Source: Exiguobacterium algae (lineage in GTDB: Bacteria > Bacillota > Bacilli > Exiguobacteriales > Exiguobacteriaceae). Taken from it: a stretch of 64,000 nucleotides of DNA. Both the position numbers and the translations under genes were made by a program. Positions 60,361 to 64,000 of this stretch are shown in pieces; within the stretch, counting starts at the first letter, position 1; every line of letters starts with the position of its first letter. The notes below the pieces were generated by a model. It searched no databases. It was not told the origin of the DNA and saw only the letters and a list, made by a program, of their open reading frames with translations. The stretch lies in NCBI RefSeq assembly GCF_018617875.1, contig NZ_JACSKZ010000002.1, forward strand, positions 372,001 to 436,000, given 5' to 3'.

Positions 60361-61440
60361 TTATCGACCTAACATTCGTTCAAGTGCTTGTTTTGACCAT
60401 TTCGTCGTCTCCGCGTCCACTTTGATCACATTCACCGGTTCCGTCTCGAGTGATTCAAGTGCCCACAATAAATGGGGTAAGTCGATCCGGTTCATCGTAA
60501 GACAGGGACACATATACGGGTTGAGTGAAACGATATCGAGTTCCGGGTGTGTCGCGGCCAAACGATTGACCAGATTCATCTCCGTGCCAATCGCCCACTT
60601 CGTACCCGGTGCGCTTGCTTCGATTTGTTGGATAATGTATGAGGTCGACCCCGCCTCGTCCGCCTCCTGTACGACGTCAAACGCACATTCCGGGTGGACA
60701 ATGATGCGCCGCTCCGGCTCCCGTTCACGGAACGTCTTAATTTGGTTCACATTGAACTTCTCATGTACGGAACAATGCCCTTTCCATAAAATGACCTGCA
60801 CATCCTCGATCGCCCCATCGATATTCAATTGCTCCCGCAACGGGTCCCAAACTGCCATCGCCTCGAGCGGAATTCCGAGGTCAAACGCCGTATTCCTTCC
60901 CAGATGTTGATCGGGTAAGAACAGGATGCGCTTTCCAGAATCAAGCGCCCATTGAACGATGTCGTGGGCATTGGAGGAAGTCACTGTCGCACCGCCATGT
61001 CTTCCGACAAACGCTTTGATAGCCGCTGTCGAGTTGACGTATGTAATCGGGATGATGTCTTCCCCGAACTGATCGGTCAGCTCCTCCCACGCAATCTCCG
61101 TCTGATCGATATCGGCCATATCTGCCATCGAGCAACCGGCCCGCAGATCGGGCAAGACGACGAGTTGATCGTCTCGCGTCAGCATGTCTGCTGTCTCGGC
61201 CATAAAATGGACGCCACAGAACACGATGTATTCTGCCTCGCTCATTTGTTCTGCCAGACGCGCCAGTTGCAGGGAGTCCCCCGTCGCGTCAGCAAACTGA
61301 ACGACCTCGTCTTTTTGATAATGGTGGGCCGGTAAAAAGAGACGGTTACCCAATCGAGATTTGATCGTACGAATACGCGCTTCCATCTCTTCAGTCGATA
61401 ATTCAGCGTACGTTGGGGGTAGTGTGCCGAGCAATTGCAT
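60361..61440 (-). CDS. nadA: Quinolinate synthase
   Basis: Fe-S enzyme that makes quinolinate from iminoaspartate and dihydroxyacetone phosphate. Candidate cluster cysteines are in [14 protein letters not shown] (about residue 105), [17 protein letters not shown] (about 230) and MCPCLTMN (about 320). [13 protein letters not shown] is also typical. It is 359 residues. GGAGG lies eight bases before ATG 61440. It overlaps nadC by 38 bases. Confidence 0.96.
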   Translation of the reverse strand: MQLLGTLPPTYAELSTEEMEARIRTIKSRLGNRLFLPAHHYQKDEVVQFADATGDSLQLARLAEQMSEAEYIVFCGVHFMAETADMLTRDDQLVVLPDLRAGCSMADMADIDQTEIAWEELTDQFGEDIIPITYVNSTAAIKAFVGRHGGATVTSSNAHDIVQWALDSGKRILFLPDQHLGRNTAFDLGIPLEAMAVWDPLREQLNIDGAIEDVQVILWKGHCSVHEKFNVNQIKTFREREPERRIIVHPECAFDVVQEADEAGSTSYIIQQIEASAPGTKWAIGTEMNLVNRLAATHPELDIVSLNPYMCPCLTMNRIDLPHLLWALESLETEPVNVIKVDAETTKWSKQALERMLGR

Positions 61441-62272
61441 CTTTCATTCCTCCTTGTAAGTTCAAACTGCAGTCGAGTGCTTTCACAGAATGGGTCAACT
61501 CTCCGAGAGAAATCACATCGACACCGGTTCCACGATAAGTAGCGATCGTCTCGAGCGTGATGCCTCCGGACGCCTCGGTCCGGATATGGGACGGCACATG
61601 TTGAATCCATTTCTTCAAATCTTCCGGTGTCCGATTATCGAGCATCAAAATATCCGGTTCTGCTTCGATTGCTTCTAACAACTGTTCAAATGTCTCGACC
61701 TCTACTTCAATCGGCGTCGTGTGACCGACCTGTTTCCGCGCCGCTTCGACAGCCGCCCGGATACTGCCGAGTGCGACGATATGGTTATCCTTGAGCATGA
61801 CTGCATCATCGAGACGTTGCCGATGGTTCTGTCCTCCGCCGACACGTACAGCATATTTCTCGATCATCCGGAGACCCGGGGTCGTCTTCCTCGTGTCCAC
61901 GACTTGAATCGTCGGATCCGCCAACGCCTCGACGCATCGTCGGGTTTTCGTCGCGATCCCGCAGACGTGTTGAATCAAATTGAGTAAGACACGCTCCGTC
62001 TCAAGAATGGTCCGGGTATCTCCCTTCAATACGACTAACGGTTCACCTGGTGCGACGGTCGTCCCGTCTGCCGTGCACCACTCGACTGTCAATTGTTGTA
62101 GCGAAGCCAGGGCGGCTACAATCGCTTGTCCGGCAAATACCCCGTTTTCCTTCGCTACAACCGTTGCCACTGCTTGATCGTTTGGATCGATCAGGGAGCT
62201 GGACATATCTCCATAGCCGATATCCTCAATTAGGAATTGCGTGAGTTGTTCGCGCAGTAATATCGTGTTCAT
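61403..62272 (-). CDS. nadC: Nicotinate-nucleotide pyrophosphorylase (quinolinate phosphoribosyltransferase)
   Basis: Converts quinolinate and PRPP to nicotinate mononucleotide. [48 protein letters not shown] and [13 protein letters not shown] are signature blocks. I use ATG 62272 (289 residues), with GGAG seven bases upstream; a tandem ATG is at 62275. It overlaps nadB by 47 bases. Confidence 0.96.
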   Translation of the reverse strand: MNTILLREQLTQFLIEDIGYGDMSSSLIDPNDQAVATVVAKENGVFAGQAIVAALASLQQLTVEWCTADGTTVAPGEPLVVLKGDTRTILETERVLLNLIQHVCGIATKTRRCVEALADPTIQVVDTRKTTPGLRMIEKYAVRVGGGQNHRQRLDDAVMLKDNHIVALGSIRAAVEAARKQVGHTTPIEVEVETFEQLLEAIEAEPDILMLDNRTPEDLKKWIQHVPSHIRTEASGGITLETIATYRGTGVDVISLGELTHSVKALDCSLNLQGGMKDAIARHTTPNVR

Positions 62273-63659
62273 CATCGTTCTCCATTTCCAAGAGGGCACG
62301 TGCGAGAAGACGTGCCGCATCCAGTTGTAAAGTTTGTTCGCATAATTGTCTTGTCACGTGTTTCGTGAGTGGCAAGGATTGGGTATTTTTTAAGAAAAGT
62401 TTCAATTCATCTTTGTCAGGCGAAATCGTTAACCATTTTCCGATCTGCTTCCGGAGAGTCTGGAAACCCAACCGGTCCAGGTCATACGCAACAGATTCGA
62501 ATGCGTGAGCATCGGTTTGCTGCACTTGCATCGATTCAGCCACACGTTTTCCGAACACCCAGCACTCGAGGAGTGAATTCGAAGCGAGACGGTTCGCACC
62601 GTGGACTCCTGTATCCGCCACTTCTCCGACGGCATACAGTCCGTCGACAGCCGTACGTCCGAACTCATCTACTTCCACACCACCCATGTGAAAATGAAGG
62701 CCGGGTCGAACCGGGATACGAGCAACATCAATCCCGCAACGATCACACGTCTTCGCCAGTCTCGGGAACCGTTCAGTCAATCGTTCGACGTGACGGGTAT
62801 CGAGATAGACCGGTCCACCATGATTCGTCAAGGTGTGAGAGACGTCATCACGCGGTGCCAGGCTTCCGAGCGGATGGTGCCGCATGACATGTTGTCCATA
62901 CCGGTCGACAAGCAACGCTCCCGCTCCCCGTAATGCCTCAGTCACAAGCTGCGGTTCTTCTACCGCCAGGAGCGTCGGGTGAAATTGGATTCGCTGCAAA
63001 TGTGTCAGCCTTGCCCCTACCCGGTGGGCAAGGATCAATCCGTCACCGGTCACCGCCGGACAATTCGAAGTCCAGTCGACGAGGGCGCCAATTCCGCCCG
63101 TTGCCAGGACGACGGCACCGGCAAGGATTCGAAATCGTTCCTCGTGCAAAAATGCATTTGCACCGACGACCCGGCCTTGATGAACAATCAGGTCGTCCAC
63201 CAACACGTGCTCAAGTACCGTGACGTTCCCGGGTAACGCTCGTCTTAGCGCTTGCATCACATATCGTCCCGTCTCGTCACCACCAGCATGATAAATGCGC
63301 GGTAGACCATGAGCCCCTTCTTTACCAAGATGGTATGTTTCCTCTTCACGATCGAACTGGACACCGAAACGTTCCATCTCCACGATGGCTCGCCTTCCTT
63401 CTTCGACGAGCAAGGAGACACGCTTCTTTTCGGACGTCCCTTTCGAGGCCGCGTAAGTATCTCGACCATGCGCCTCACTCGTCTCTTCCAAATAGGAGCT
63501 TGCAATCCCACCTTGCGCCAAATCTGAATTTGTCATATGCACACTTTCTTTCGCAACGAGCAAGACATTCAGTGCTTTTGGAAGATGCAACGCCGTGGTG
63601 ACGGCGGCAAGTCCGGTTCCGACAATCAACACATCCACTTTCTTTAACTGTAAAGACAC
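62226..63659 (-). CDS. nadB: L-aspartate oxidase
   Basis: FAD enzyme making iminoaspartate, the first step of NAD synthesis. Nucleotide-binding VLIVGTGLAAVTTAL, DLAQGGIA, and late GEVADTGVHGANRLASNSLLECWVFGKR. At 477 residues it is shorter than many NadB proteins, mainly at the C-terminal helical region. The start is GTG at 63659 with AGGTGA upstream. It heads the nadBCA operon, divergent from nadS. Confidence 0.95.
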   Translation of the reverse strand: MSLQLKKVDVLIVGTGLAAVTTALHLPKALNVLLVAKESVHMTNSDLAQGGIASSYLEETSEAHGRDTYAASKGTSEKKRVSLLVEEGRRAIVEMERFGVQFDREEETYHLGKEGAHGLPRIYHAGGDETGRYVMQALRRALPGNVTVLEHVLVDDLIVHQGRVVGANAFLHEERFRILAGAVVLATGGIGALVDWTSNCPAVTGDGLILAHRVGARLTHLQRIQFHPTLLAVEEPQLVTEALRGAGALLVDRYGQHVMRHHPLGSLAPRDDVSHTLTNHGGPVYLDTRHVERLTERFPRLAKTCDRCGIDVARIPVRPGLHFHMGGVEVDEFGRTAVDGLYAVGEVADTGVHGANRLASNSLLECWVFGKRVAESMQVQQTDAHAFESVAYDLDRLGFQTLRKQIGKWLTISPDKDELKLFLKNTQSLPLTKHVTRQLCEQTLQLDAARLLARALLEMENDDEHDITARTTHAIPN

Positions 63660-63689
63660 CTGTATATCACCTGTATTCCATATGTAAAG

Positions 63690-63718
63690 TTGACTTGTAA
63701 ACTAGTTTCGCATAATTT
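63690..63718 (+). promoter_or_regulatory. Promoter of the nadS-type gene
   Basis: TTGACT (63690-63695), 17-base spacer, TAATTT (63713-63718). I did not find a convincing promoter for nadB or a NiaR operator in this short divergent gap. Confidence 0.6.
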
Positions 63719-63754
63719 TATTTAGAAGACAACACGAGAAAAGGGGAATCCGCG

Positions 63755-64000
63755 ATGAACCGATACTTCGATTATGCCGCTACCCACCCGATGACAGACT
63801 CCGCACTCACCCATTATGTGGCCATGGCCAAAAACGTATATGGCAATCCTTCATCCCTGCACACACAAGGATATATGGCCGAAGATTACTTAACCGAGGC
63901 GCGCCGCTTATTAAAACTGGCACTCGGCCTCGACCTCCTTCGCGGAAAAATCATTTTTACTGGGAGTGGGTCGGAAAGTAACTACATCGCTTTGACGAGC
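63755..64000 (+). CDS. nadS: NadS/NifS-type cysteine desulfurase, cut by the window edge
   Basis: The first 82 codons read MNRYFDYAATHPMTDSAL, then YGNPSSLHTQGYMAEDYL and IIFTGSGSESNYIAL, the N-terminal PLP-fold motifs of class V desulfurases. AAAAGGGG precedes ATG 63755. Such a gene divergent from nadB serves the Fe-S cluster of NadA in B. subtilis, hence the symbol. It is distinct from yrvO at 30.6 kb. Catalytic lysine and cysteine lie beyond the window. Confidence 0.9.
   Translation, partial: MNRYFDYAATHPMTDSALTHYVAMAKNVYGNPSSLHTQGYMAEDYLTEARRLLKLALGLDLLRGKIIFTGSGSESNYIALTS

Noticed and set aside
63661-63688. TTTACA-16-TATACA as a nadB promoter
   Set aside because: Transcription would begin inside the nadB coding sequence, so this is probably chance.

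Overview
The window looks like a chromosomal segment of a non-sporulating Bacillales bacterium, most plausibly Exiguobacterium. The basis is protein family content, Gram-positive ribosome-binding sites (AAGGAGG-type), T-box leaders, and gene order that follows two separate Bacillus subtilis regions while lacking the sporulation genes normally found there. The genus is an inference; no rRNA or other marker is present. Almost everything from 3.6 kb to 63.7 kb lies on the minus strand. I see no insertion sequence, prophage, CRISPR array, tRNA or rRNA gene.

Region 1 (1-17.3 kb) resembles the B. subtilis fabHF-app-trpS-opp-spx-mecA neighbourhood. It holds a DUF2254 membrane protein (cut by the window edge), mecA, spx, an unannotated 45-residue basic protein, an HD-domain hydrolase, oppABCDF, a DUF3899 membrane protein, trpS behind a tryptophan T-box, two further oligopeptide-binding proteins without their own permease (one lacking a lipobox), and fabHF behind a clear FapR operator. 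CodY-like boxes lie in the leader or promoter of both oppA genes.

Region 2 (17.3-34.7 kb) follows the B. subtilis greA-to-yrvM neighbourhood: mtnN, greA, udk, trmR, mltG, yrzB, ruvX, ireB, alaS (with an alanine T-box), recD2, a membrane protein ending in four 12-residue helical repeats, a VOC protein, yrrB, mnmA, the cysteine desulfurase yrvO, cymR, rarA with a LexA-like box, tcdA and a 6S RNA gene.

Region 3 (34.7-41.7 kb) is the most accessory-looking part. It lies between the 6S RNA/tcdA and aspS, which are neighbours in B. subtilis. It carries a DASH-type cryptochrome/photolyase, a 36-residue basic protein, a YczE-type membrane protein, a quinone oxidoreductase, an ABC exporter, a YqkB-like protein, a two-helix membrane protein, and a quinone reductase with a MarR repressor that share an operator motif. 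The marR promoter predicts a leaderless mRNA.

Region 4 (41.7-64 kb) returns to conserved order: hisS-aspS behind a T-box with an Asp specifier that overlaps a His codon, dtd, rel, apt, recJ, secD and secF as separate genes, a divergent zupT, a chemoreceptor with a cre-like site in its promoter, yajC, tgt, queA, ruvB, ruvA, the NAD operon nadBCA, and the start of a divergent nadS-type cysteine desulfurase.

No undescribed multi-gene system stands out. The strongest leads are regulatory: the shared MarR operators with a leaderless repressor, CodY boxes on oppA paralogues, a LexA-like box at rarA, and the dual-codon T-box. The best uncharacterised proteins are the 12-residue-repeat membrane protein and the two very small basic proteins.
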